Shown piece after piece: positions 17,386-26,100 of a DNA stretch of 64,000 nt (its first letter is position 1; every line of letters begins with the position of its first letter). The DNA is from Pseudomonadota bacterium. GTDB taxonomy: Bacteria; Pseudomonadota; Alphaproteobacteria; Rhizobiales; Xanthobacteraceae. A program made the position numbers and the translations under genes. A model generated the notes under the pieces. It ran no database searches and was not told the origin of the DNA. It saw only the letters and a program-made list of their open reading frames with translations. The stretch covers positions 1 through 64,000 of the forward strand of contig JAEWIX010000011.1 in NCBI GenBank assembly GCA_023386885.1, given 5' to 3'.

Positions 17386-17551
17386 GGCAAAAGAACCCAA
17401 TGGTCAATACGGAAAGGACGAAGCCGAGGAACGTCTTGTCGCGGCGTTGCGCGGCGCTCGGATAACGGGGCATAGGCGGATGAGTGAGGTTCCGAAGAAG
17501 GCTCAACGTTCGTCCAAAAAACCCGACGATAAGAAGAAGCCCAGCAAATAG
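17384..17551 (+). CDS. Small basic protein (55 aa) divergent from DUF3800
   Basis: The product is MAKEPNGQYGKDEAEERL... with a block AALRGARITGHRRMSEV and a Lys/Pro/Ser-rich tail. I recall short proteins with a similar 'EAExRxxAALRGARxxG' block in Rhizobiales but know of no assigned function. Support for a real gene is that a Rho-independent terminator overlaps its stop codon (the TAG lies at the loop) and that the frame is maintained within the mobile element. The start codon overlaps that of the divergent DUF3800 gene in the sequence CCATGG. The ribosome-binding site is weak. Confidence 0.5.
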   Translation: MAKEPNGQYGKDEAEERLVAALRGARITGHRRMSEVPKKAQRSSKKPDDKKKPSK

Positions 17552-17573
17552 CTGGGCTTCTCAATTTTTATTT
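17535..17573. terminator. Bidirectional terminator between convergent passenger genes
   Basis: AGAAGCCCAGC and GCTGGGCTTCT form an 11-bp perfect stem with a 5-nt loop (AAATA). On the plus strand it is followed by CAATTTTTATTT. On the minus strand the outgoing side is CTTCTTAT, a weaker tract. The plus-strand 55-aa gene ends in it and the minus-strand 70-aa gene ends at its edge. Confidence 0.85.
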
Positions 17574-17784
17574 ATGCGGCCGAGTTAAGTTTAGCGGCTG
17601 CTGCGGCCTTGCTGCCGTAGTGCATGCGCTCTTTCAAAACATCGTTCACGCGGCCCGGATTTACGGCGTATGACGCTGCGATATTGTGTTGAAACTCGCC
17701 ATGCCAATAACGCAGCCAAACATTAACTGCATCATCGTAAGTAAGACGATAAGGCTTTGGCTTTCTGTTGGCCTGAATGTCCAT
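17572..17784 (-). CDS. Small HTH-like protein (70 aa) in the IS element
   Basis: The product has a single helix-turn-helix-like core: TYDDAVNVWLRYWHGEFQHNIAASYAVNPGRVNDVLKER. The pattern 'GEFQH.IAA...VN.GRV..VL' is one I associate with short DNA-binding proteins common in Rhizobiales genomes, resembling the C-terminal HTH of resolvases. GGAG precedes the ATG at 17,784 by about 8 nt. It probably binds DNA and could regulate the passenger genes or the transposase, but this is inference. Confidence 0.65.
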   Translation of the reverse strand: MDIQANRKPKPYRLTYDDAVNVWLRYWHGEFQHNIAASYAVNPGRVNDVLKERMHYGSKAAAAAKLNSAA

Positions 17785-18407
17785 TCTCGATCTCCATTAT
17801 TTTTGAATCGGAGCTTCGAGACATTGACAGCGCGCCAGGTGTGCGAGAGTTTGCACGGGTTCGAAGACGACGCCGCAATGCCCCAAAGCCTGCGGTTTGG
17901 ATTAAGGCCGGGCCGCTCTGATCAGCGGTCCGGCTTTCTTATTTCCTGCGCGGTTCCTCTACGCAGGTCGCAACCCTCCATGCTCTGCAAACACGTTGCA
18001 GAGTGTCCGATCTGGAACCCTTGAGGGAGACCCGGCGTGACACAAACACATTCGCACCGAGCGGGTTGAAAGCTAAGGCAACTCCCTTAGGCCCGTCAAC
18101 GATTAGTATTCATTCATCAATCAAATACTAAATATGGTGGAAAGGGGGGATAACCAGGGGTGATTGGCACCCTTGACCCGGTTCAAGTATCGGAGATTCC
18201 TCAGGGAATCCGAACGCAAAAAAGCTTTGTCGAGACCAGCTTAGGCGTACTGATCCCGCTGTGCACAGGACGAATATTTTTTGATGCAGAGGTATTGCTC
18301 TCAAGCGACTCTATTTCGTTCGCCAGTACTTGACGAATTTTGGTTTTTTCTTCGATCGCTTTGATCGCCAGCGCAGAAACCGGCCAGCGTGTTTTGAAAA
18401 GTCTTGC
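17785..18407. other. Long non-coding stretch inside the IS element
   Basis: About 620 bp between the 70-aa gene and the transposase stop codon hold no convincing gene on either strand. A clear hairpin with T-rich tail at 17,905-17,944 indicates that something transcribed on the plus strand ends there. The rest is AT-richer than the chromosome and has several short repeats and G-runs but no recognised RNA family. Confidence 0.5.
17905..17944 (+). terminator. Rho-independent terminator within the non-coding part of the IS
   Basis: GCCGGGCCGCT and AGCGGTCCGGC pair with one mismatch around the loop CTGATC, followed by TTTCTTATTT. No protein gene ends upstream on the plus strand, so this may end a small RNA transcript starting near 17,790-17,850 or be left over from a former host locus. 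Confidence 0.7.
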
Positions 18408-19346
18408 TTAGTGAGTCCCCCGATACGTGAGACGCTTACCAGCCGCATTCTTCACGGCAAGCGTCGCACGGTCGCCATCGGTGTAACCGAGTTTGATCCT
18501 GTGATTGTAGCGAAAATCAAATTCGGCAAGGTAGCGGTGCAGGTGCTTCTCGGCGCAATGCTGATAGTTGCCCTTCATGCCACGCTTGAAGATTGAGAAG
18601 TAGCCTTCAACGGAATTGGTCGTCACGTCGCCACGAGCATATTCCTTGGCGCTGTGGTTGATCGTCTCATGCGCCGCGAAGTCGGCACCAACGCGAGTAT
18701 AGAGCTTGCTTTCGTCGGTATGCAGACGGCTCTCATAGTGAATATTGGCGTTCACGATGGTTGAGACGGTCGCTGCATCTGCAACGGCCACATGAAACGA
18801 ACGGACAGAGCCGCCGCGCTCAACAAGGGAAACGATAGCGCGCTTGTTGCGGGGACCGCGATTGCCCTTCTTGTAAGGACGGTCGCCGCGCTGCTTGGAG
18901 ATACGGGGTTCGGCGGTCGGACCGAAGTAGGTTTCATCGGCTTCGACAATAGAGCCTTCGCCACCCATCGGGACTTCAAGGCCCCCATTGCGCATCGACT
19001 CACGGATGCGATGAGCCATAAACCACGCAGAACGATAGGTAATGCCTAAGGTGCGATGCAATTGATGAGCCGAGAAGCCTTTCTTGCTGGACGTATAGAG
19101 AGCAAACGCCAGTACCCACTTATGCAGAGCGATCTTGGAGCGCTCCATAACCGTCCGCATCGTAACGGTGAAGTCTTTGCGGCAGTTGGCTTCGGCGCAG
19201 CGGTAAACACCAGCGCGTTTGGTAGGGTAAGAATGAGCTACAACGCCACAATGGGGGCAAATGGTACCTTCGGGCCAAAGGGTCCGCTCCAGATATTCTC
19301 TGGCAGCAACATCGTTACTGAAACGTGGTTCTGTGAAAGCGGTCAT
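18408..19346 (-). CDS. IS1595-family transposase
   Basis: The 312-residue protein starts with a zinc ribbon (CPHCG at about 30-34, then YRCAEANC at about 48-55). The ISXO2-type catalytic domain follows, with VEADETYFG, LHTDESKLY and TNSVEGYFSIFKRGMKG, then HRYLAEFDFRYNHR. These are the Asp, Asp and Asn/Glu blocks of the family, close to the ISNwi1-type subgroup. AGGAG lies 8 nt before the ATG and sits in the loop of a small hairpin (19,347-19,364). The protein is full length, so the element is potentially active. Confidence 0.94.
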   Translation of the reverse strand: MTAFTEPRFSNDVAAREYLERTLWPEGTICPHCGVVAHSYPTKRAGVYRCAEANCRKDFTVTMRTVMERSKIALHKWVLAFALYTSSKKGFSAHQLHRTLGITYRSAWFMAHRIRESMRNGGLEVPMGGEGSIVEADETYFGPTAEPRISKQRGDRPYKKGNRGPRNKRAIVSLVERGGSVRSFHVAVADAATVSTIVNANIHYESRLHTDESKLYTRVGADFAAHETINHSAKEYARGDVTTNSVEGYFSIFKRGMKGNYQHCAEKHLHRYLAEFDFRYNHRIKLGYTDGDRATLAVKNAAGKRLTYRGTH

Positions 19347-19364
19347 GGCTCAATCTCCTGAGCC
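19347..19364 (-). promoter_or_regulatory. Hairpin presenting the transposase ribosome-binding site
   Basis: On the minus strand GGCTCA pairs with TGAGCC around the loop GGAGAT, and the ATG follows immediately. The Shine-Dalgarno GGAG is in the loop, so the structure could modulate transposase translation. Confidence 0.45.
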
Positions 19365-19380
19365 GAATACACCATATAGC

Positions 19381-19407
19381 GCTTGTGGTGTCAACGATAT
19401 AATTGGG
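19381..19407 (-). repeat. Right terminal inverted repeat of the IS1595-family element
   Basis: Exact reverse complement of 16,546-16,572 over 27 bases, ending ATATAATTGGG at the outer tip, directly followed by the target copy TACATATT. Confidence 0.92.
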
Positions 19408-19415
19408 TACATATT
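19408..19415. repeat. Right copy of the 8-bp target-site duplication (TACATATT)
   Basis: Identical to 16,538-16,545. Joining the sequences outside the two copies restores a continuous stretch upstream of the nuclease gene. Confidence 0.9.
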
Positions 19416-19509
19416 CCTAGATTAGTGCGAGTCGATCAAATTCGCAAGCTCAACCCATGGTTGATTTTATGCGAGTTACCGTCATCCCGGCATGATCGAC
19501 CGCAAAATC

Positions 19510-19722
19510 TTAAAAATCCGACGCGATGCCTTTGACTTCCCAGTCGCCGAAACGGGTCGGCTCCGGTCCCTTTGGACCGTTGAATTCCGGTGCAGCGGGT
19601 TTGGCGTTGGCGGCCGCTGCCGCGCGGCGCGCTTCCGCTTCGGCCAGCGCGCGCTTCGCGGCATCGGAGAGCGGCTTGCGTGGTGCGTCGGTGTTGGCGA
19701 CGGGGGCCGATGATTCTGGCAT
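19510..19722 (-). CDS. DUF1674 protein, succinate dehydrogenase assembly factor 4 (SDHAF4)-like
   Basis: The 70-residue protein has a low-complexity Ala/Arg/Glu-rich helix (LSDAAKRALAEAEARRAAAAA) and the conserved family tail NGPKGPEPTRFGDWEVKGIASDF. In mitochondria SDHAF4 chaperones flavinylated SdhA, and the bacterial members are presumed to act alike. AAGGGA lies upstream of the ATG. It is divergent from rsmB, with 193 bp between, and sits next to the right end of the IS element. Confidence 0.88.
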   Translation of the reverse strand: MPESSAPVANTDAPRKPLSDAAKRALAEAEARRAAAAANAKPAAPEFNGPKGPEPTRFGDWEVKGIASDF

Positions 19723-19915
19723 GACGCGAATGTCCCTTGGTGTGTCGGCAACCGAGTACGTGACAGATGGTGCGCGTGGACCGTGCCGTGACCGTTGGCA
19801 TCTATATAATTCGAATTCTTACATTTGGCATATTCGCGTGCCACGAAAATGCATCGCGCGATCGAGAGCGCGCCGACCGATCCTTCTTCACCGTTCACAG
19901 CGATACTTCCCGCCC

Positions 19916-21259
19916 ATGCCGCTTTCGAGATACGCACCACCCGCCGAGGTGCCCGGACTAGCCGCGCGTCGCATCGCCGCCGATATTCTCGATGGCGTTC
20001 TCCACAAGCACCGTACGCTCGACGAGCAGCTTGACGGTCCCGCCGCGCATCCCGGCCTGAAGGCGCTGGCGGATCGTGACCGCGCCTTGATGCGCCGGCT
20101 GGTGGCGACGATTCTGCGCCGGCTCGGCATGCTCGGGCATGTGTTGTCGCGGCTGCTCGATCGCGGCGTGCCAACCGATGCGCCCCGCGCGCAAAGCGCC
20201 TTGCTGATCGGCGCTGCGCAGATTCTGTGGATGGACGTGCCCGATCACGCCGCGGTCGATCTCTCGGTCCGTCTGGTGCAGGCAGATCGTCGCGCCGCGA
20301 AATATGCCGGCCTCGTCAACGCCGTGTTGCGCCGTTGCGCGCGTGAAGGACAGGCGCTGCTCGACGAGGTGAAGGATCAGGCGCTCGATGTGCCGCCGTG
20401 GTTGCTGGCGCGTTGGAGTGCGCATTACGGTGAGGCGACGGCAAAGGACATCGTCGCGGCCATCGGCCATGAGCCGCCGCTCGATCTGACCGTGAAGTCC
20501 GACGGCGAACAGTGGGCGAGCCGCCTCCATGGCGAGGTGTTGCCCACCGGCACGGTGCGCACGCCGCTGCACGGCTCGGTGACGATGCTGCCCGGCTTCA
20601 ATGAAGGACAGTGGTGGGTGCAGGATGCTGCCGCCGCGTTGCCGGTACGTCTGTTCGGCGATCTGACCGGACGCACCGTAGTGGATCTTTGTGCGGCGCC
20701 CGGCGGCAAGACAGCGCAGCTGGTTCAGGCCGGCGCGCAGGTGACGGCGCTCGATCGCTCGCCGGCGCGGGTCGCGCGGCTGCGCGGTAATCTTGCACGG
20801 CTGTCGTTCGAGGCCGAGAGCCTCGCGGCCGACGCGTGTGAATGGGCAACCGACAAATCCTTCGACGGCGTATTGATCGATGCGCCGTGCACCTCGACCG
20901 GCACCGTTCGCCGCCATCCCGATGTCGCCTGGCTGAAGCAGGAATCCGACATCGCCGCGCTGGCGGTGCAGCAGGCGCGGTTGATCCGGCGCGGGCTGGC
21001 GCTGCTTAAGCCCGGCGGCACGCTGATCTACTGCACCTGTTCTCTTGAGCCGGAGGAGGGCGAGCAGGTGGTCGCAAGCCTGCTGGCCGACGAATCAGGC
21101 GTGCGCCGGCAGCCGGTCGACCCGGCGGAACTCGCGGGATTAACCGAACTGGTGACCCCGGAGGGCGATGTGCGGACCCTGCCGTCGCATTTGCCGCACA
21201 CCGACCCCGCCCTTGGCGGGCTCGATGGCTTCTATGCCGCACGGCTGGTAAAGAGCTGA
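19916..21259 (+). CDS. rsmB: 16S rRNA m5C methyltransferase RsmB-like (NusB + SAM domains)
   Basis: The 447-residue protein has an N-terminal NusB-like RNA-binding domain (AARRIAADILDGVL ... AVDLSVRLVQADRRAAKYAGLVNAVLRR, residues 10-145). A Rossmann methyltransferase domain follows: VVDLCAAPGGKTAQLVQ (motif I), ALDRSPARVARLRGNLARL, IDAPCTSTGTVRRHPDV (motif IV with Pro-Cys) and YCTCSLEPEEGEQV (motif VI, catalytic Cys). It should methylate C967-equivalent of 16S rRNA. I chose ATG 19,916 (MPLSRYAPP); the open frame extends upstream without similarity. It is followed after 174 bp by a heparinase-like gene. Confidence 0.94.
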   Translation: MPLSRYAPPAEVPGLAARRIAADILDGVLHKHRTLDEQLDGPAAHPGLKALADRDRALMRRLVATILRRLGMLGHVLSRLLDRGVPTDAPRAQSALLIGAAQILWMDVPDHAAVDLSVRLVQADRRAAKYAGLVNAVLRRCAREGQALLDEVKDQALDVPPWLLARWSAHYGEATAKDIVAAIGHEPPLDLTVKSDGEQWASRLHGEVLPTGTVRTPLHGSVTMLPGFNEGQWWVQDAAAALPVRLFGDLTGRTVVDLCAAPGGKTAQLVQAGAQVTALDRSPARVARLRGNLARLSFEAESLAADACEWATDKSFDGVLIDAPCTSTGTVRRHPDVAWLKQESDIAALAVQQARLIRRGLALLKPGGTLIYCTCSLEPEEGEQVVASLLADESGVRRQPVDPAELAGLTELVTPEGDVRTLPSHLPHTDPALGGLDGFYAARLVKS

Positions 21260-21433
21260 TATCAAATATCTTTTCTGACGAGTGCAGGTGTCGGACGGCC
21301 TGATCGGAGGCCGCCGTGTCGCCTCCTTGGGTTGCCATCAGGGTCGTCGAGGGTGCCCTTGGCCGCGTTTCCGGATTAAGAAGGATTCGCAGCTAAATTC
21401 CATCAAGTCAGATTTGATTCAGGATACCGCCGC

Positions 21434-23185
21434 GTGTCGATCGCACAACGCAGACGCCTATCGACATTGGTTCTCGGCCGTTTTGCGCGGTCGGCGATGT
21501 CGCGCGTCGGCGGGCCGGTCACGCTGGCGCGGGTATGGCCCGGCCGCACCGATCGTCTGATTATCGCACCACACGACTTGCGGACGGCGGACGCCACCCG
21601 CGCCGCCGAAATCTATGCCGGGCGCTTCGTCTTCGCCGGCAAGATTGTCACCTGCCACAGCCGCTCGATCTTCGATCTCGAGCCGCCGTCCGACGATTGG
21701 GATGCAGCGTTGCTCGGCTTCGGCTGGCTGCGGCATCTGCGCGCCGCCGATACCGCGATCACCCGCGCCAACGCGCGCTCGCTGGTCGACGACTGGATCT
21801 CCAATCCGCCGCGCCGGCGGCCGCTCGCCCGGCGTGCCGACGTGTTGTCGCGCCGTGTCATATCGTTACTGTCGCAGGCACCGCTGGTGTTGAGCGAGAC
21901 CGATAATAAATTCTATCGCCGCTATCTGCGCAGTCTCGCGCGCGACATTCGTCATCTGCGCTCCGCGGCGCTGGATATTCCCGACGGCGTGGCGCGACTC
22001 CAGGTGCTGGTTACGCTGTGTTACGCGGCATTGTGTCTTGCCAATCAGGCCAGCCAGATCAAGACGGCGACGCGCAAGCTCTCCGAGGAATTGCAGCGAC
22101 AGATCCTGCCTGACGGCGGCCATATCTCGCGCAATCCCAATGCGTTGATCGAATTGCTCGCGGACCTTTTGCCGCTGCGTCAGACTTTCGCCGCACGCAA
22201 TATCCCGCCGCCGACGGCACTTCTCAATGCCATCGATCGTATGATGCCGATGCTGCGCTTCTTCAGGCATGGCGACGGCAATTTCGCATTGTTCAACGGC
22301 ATGAGCGGAACGCCATCGGACCTGCTGGCGACGTTGCTTGCCTATGACGATACCCACGGCATACCGATGGCGACCATGCCGCACACCGGCTATCAGCGTC
22401 TCGATGCCGGCGCGACCACGGTGATCATGGATAGCGGACCGCCGCCACAGGCCAACGTCAGCCATGAAGCGCATGCCGGCTGCCTCTCGTTTGAACTCTC
22501 ATCGGGGCAGAACCGCATTGTGGTCAATTGCGGCATGCCGCTCAACGGCCGTGAAACCTGGCGCGCGTTCGCCCGCGGCACGCCCGCGCACTCCACCGTG
22601 AGCTATCACGACGCGTCGTCCTGTCAGTTCGTCGAACGCTCGTCGATGAAGCGCCTGCTGCGCGGCGCACCGATCGTCAGCGGACCCACGGAGGTGTTGA
22701 GCGATCGCGAATTCGTCGACGACGGCACGCTCCTGACCAGTTCGCACGACGGTTATCTCGGCCGTTTCGGCGTGATCCATACGCGCGTGCTGCTGCTCTC
22801 GAACGATGGCTTGCGGCTCGATGGCGAGGACACGCTGGCGCCGCCGCACGGGTCGCGCGTTCGAGGCCATGACGCGGACTACGCGGTGCGCTTCCATCTG
22901 CATCCGGCGATCAAGGCGAGCCGCCTCAGCGACGCGCATGGCGTGATGCTGGTGCTACCGAACCGCGAGGTGTGGACGTTCGAGACACCCGACGACAAGG
23001 TCGAACTCGAGGACAGCGTGTTCCTCGCCGGCAGCGACGGTGCGCGCCGCACCGTGCAGATCGTGATCCGGCAGGATGCGCGGCAGGTCGGTAATATCCG
23101 CTGGAGCTTTATTCGCTCGTCGGCATCGGCCTCCGCGACCCATGCCCGCCGCAACGCGCACCGCGAGCCGCAACTGCCGCTTTAA
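21434..23185 (+). CDS. Heparinase II/III-family protein
   Basis: The 583-residue protein has a helical toroid in the first half (WLRHLRAADTAITRANARSLVDDWI, LSEELQRQILPDGGHISRNPNALIELLADLL) and a beta-sandwich second half. The second half includes the family motif VSHEAHAGCLSFELSSGQNRIVVNCGMP and the catalytic region HSTVSYHDASS. Members are polysaccharide lyases in some phyla, but in Rhizobiales the gene is almost always next to rsmB and purH, and the substrate is unknown. The start is a GTG at 21,434. No signal peptide is seen, so it may be cytoplasmic or exported by another route. It converges with polA, with 9 bp between the ends. Confidence 0.87.
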   Translation: MSIAQRRRLSTLVLGRFARSAMSRVGGPVTLARVWPGRTDRLIIAPHDLRTADATRAAEIYAGRFVFAGKIVTCHSRSIFDLEPPSDDWDAALLGFGWLRHLRAADTAITRANARSLVDDWISNPPRRRPLARRADVLSRRVISLLSQAPLVLSETDNKFYRRYLRSLARDIRHLRSAALDIPDGVARLQVLVTLCYAALCLANQASQIKTATRKLSEELQRQILPDGGHISRNPNALIELLADLLPLRQTFAARNIPPPTALLNAIDRMMPMLRFFRHGDGNFALFNGMSGTPSDLLATLLAYDDTHGIPMATMPHTGYQRLDAGATTVIMDSGPPPQANVSHEAHAGCLSFELSSGQNRIVVNCGMPLNGRETWRAFARGTPAHSTVSYHDASSCQFVERSSMKRLLRGAPIVSGPTEVLSDREFVDDGTLLTSSHDGYLGRFGVIHTRVLLLSNDGLRLDGEDTLAPPHGSRVRGHDADYAVRFHLHPAIKASRLSDAHGVMLVLPNREVWTFETPDDKVELEDSVFLAGSDGARRTVQIVIRQDARQVGNIRWSFIRSSASASATHARRNAHREPQLPL

Positions 23186-23194
23186 TACGATGCG

Positions 23195-26100
23195 CTAATG
23201 CGCTTCGTCCCAGTTGTCGGCGGCGCGGGCGTCGACGTGCAGCGGCACCGACAACAACACAGCCGGGAACGGCGCATCCTGCATCACGCGCTGCACCACC
23301 GGCAGTGTGGCGGAGACTTCCTTCTCGGGTACCTCGAAAATCAGTTCGTCGTGCACCTGCAACAGCATCTGCGCCGCCAGTTTCTTCTCTGCGAGCGCAT
23401 CTTCCATTCGCACCATGGCGCGGCGGATGATGTCGGCGGCGGTGCCTTGCAGCCGCGCGTTGATGGCGGCACGCTCGTTGAACGCGCGGATCGACGGATT
23501 CGACGCCTTGATGTCCGGGTAATGACATTTCCGGCCGAACAGCGTTTCCACGTAGCCATGCTCGCGGCAGAAATCGCGCGTTGAATCCATGTACGCACGG
23601 ATGCCGGGGAAGCGTTCGAAGTATTTCTTGATGTAAGCGGCGGCTTCCTCGCGCGGAATGCCGAGCTGGTTGGCGAGGCCGAACGCCGAGATGCCGTAGA
23701 TGATGCCGAAGTTGATCGCCTTGGCGCGGCGGCGGATTTCGCCGGGCATGCCCTTCACCGGCACGCCGAACATCTCCGACGCCGTCATCGCGTGAATGTC
23801 GAGACCGTCGTGGAAGGCCTGCTTCAGCACCGGAATGTCGGCGATCTCGGCGAGCAGTCGCAATTCGATCTGCGAGTAGTCGGCGGAGACCAGCTTGTGG
23901 CCCGGCGTCGCCACGAAGGCGCGGCGAATCTTGCGGCCGTCCTCGGTGCGCACCGGAATGTTTTGCAGGTTCGGTTCGTTGGAAGAAAGGCGGCCGGTGG
24001 TCGTCGCCGCCAGCGCGTAAGTGGTGTGGACGCGATGGGTCTGCGGATGCACATATTCCGGCAGCGCGTCGGTATAGGTCGATTTCAGTTTCGACACCTG
24101 CCGCCAGTCGAGGATCAGGCGCGGAAAGGCGTGGCCCTGTTCCGCCAGTTCGTCGAGGATCGATGCGGTGGTGGACCAGGCGCCGGTCTTGGTTTTCTTG
24201 CCGCCGGGCAGGCTCATCTTGCCGAACAGAATGTCGCCGATCTGCTTCGGACTGCCGGGATTGACGTCTTCGCCGGCGACCTCGCGGATTTCGGATTCGA
24301 GGCGCGCGGCGGTCTGGGCGAAATCACCCGAGAGCCGCGACAACACTTGCCGGTCGATCGAAATGCCGCGCCTTTCCATGCGCGCCAGCACCGGAACCAG
24401 CGGCCGCTCCAGCGTTTCATAAACGACATTCATGCGCTCGGTGACGAGGCGCGGCTTCAACACGCGCCACAATCTGAGGCTAAGGTCCGCGCCCTCGGCG
24501 GCGTATTCGCTGGCCTTGTCGATCGCCACTTGATCGAAGGTGAGCTTGCCCTTGCCGCTGCCGACAAGATCGCCATAGGCGAGCGCGGTGTGGCCGAGCC
24601 AGCCTTCCGCAAGCGCCTCGCGCTCATGCGAGCCACGGCCGGCGTCGAGCGCGTAGGAGATCAGTTGCGTGTCTTCGATGTTGCGCAGCGCGATGCCGTG
24701 CTGCGCCAGCAGGACCATCGCGAACTTGGTGTCGAAGCCGATCTTCAACAGCCCGGCGCTTTCGAGGACGGGTTTGAGCGCGTCGAGCGCGTCGCGCGTC
24801 GCCATCTGGTCCGGCGCGAGACCGGCCGCGAACAGGCCGGAGCCATCGCCCGCCTGCTTGTGCGCCAGCGGAATGTAACAGGCGTCGTTCGGCCCGAGCG
24901 CCAGCGCGATGCCGCACAATTCGGCCTGCATCGGATCGATCGTCGCGGTGACGATGTCGAGCGCGACGTGGCCGGTATCGCGGATGCGCGCGATCCATTG
25001 GTCCAATTCCGCTCGCGCACGGATGGTCTGATAGCGGCTACGATCCACCTTGGTGTTGCGCGCCTCCTCGGCGCGGCTAGCGGCGAGCGCTAGCGGCGAC
25101 AACTTTTCGGTGTCGGCTTGGCCGTTCGATACGGTCTTTCGTGGTGTAGGCGTGGCTTCGCTGAACAGGTCGCCGGTGCCGGATCGCGGCAGCGTCGCCG
25201 AGCCCTTGGCGCGCGCGTCCGGTTCGCCGCCGCGCGGCAGTGTTTGCGGCGAATCCGGCACCGCGCCGCGCGCGAAGGCGCTCTTCAGATTGGCGTCGGC
25301 TTCGACGTCGGACGGATCGATCTGCGAGTATTCGGCGACGCGCCGCGTCAGCGTCGAGAACTCCATCGCCTTCAGGAAGGCCAACAGTTTGCGTGCGTCG
25401 GGCTCATGGACGGCAAGATCGTCGAGCGGCACATCGAGCGCAACCTTATCGTCGAGCAGCACCAGTTGGCGCGAGATGCGCGCCTTGTCCGCGTTCTCGA
25501 TCAGCGCTTCGCGCCGTTTCGGTTGCTTGATCTCGCCGGCGCGTGCCAGCAACGTGTCGAGATCGCCATATTCGTTGATGAGTTGCGCTGCGGTCTTGAT
25601 GCCGATGCCGGGAACGCCGGGCACGTTGTCGACGCTATCTCCGGCCAGCGCCTGCACCTCCACCACCTTCTCCGGCGGCACGCCGAACTTCTCGATCACC
25701 TCCGGGATGCCGAGGCGGCGATCTTTCATGGTGTCGTACATGGTGACGCGGTCGGTCACGAGCTGCATCAGGTCCTTGTCCGACGACACGATGGTGGCAG
25801 TCGCGCCGCGCGCGTCGGCCTGCCGCACATAGGTTGCGATCAGGTCGTCGGCCTCGAAGCCGATCTGTTCGAGACACGGCAGGTCGAAGGCGTGCACCGC
25901 CTCGCGGATCAGCGCGAATTGCGGGATCAGATCGTCGGGCGCGGGTGGACGGTGCGCCTTGTAGTCGGGATAGAGCTTGTTACGGAACGTGATCTCCGAC
26001 TTGTCGAAGACGATGGCGAGGTGGGTCGGCCGGTCGTCTTGCGGCATATCGCGGATCAGCTTCCACAGCATGTTGCAGAAGCCGAGTACGGCATTGACCT

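Larger units (their letters stand above)
16546..19407. mobile_element. IS1595-family insertion element with passenger genes (2,862 bp)
   Basis: The element is bounded by 27-bp perfect terminal inverted repeats that begin CCCAATTATATCG and flanked by the 8-bp direct repeat TACATATT. It contains a full-length IS1595-type transposase (18,408-19,346, minus strand) and, on the other side of a non-coding stretch, three passenger reading frames: a DUF3800 protein, a 55-aa basic protein and a 70-aa HTH-like protein. Its composition is visibly more AT-rich than the flanking genes, as expected for a recent arrival. Intact ends and identical target copies suggest it is young and possibly still mobile. 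Confidence 0.9.

Noticed and set aside
23792..25093. A 433-codon plus-strand frame within polA
   Set aside because: Antisense shadow of polA with no recognisable domain.
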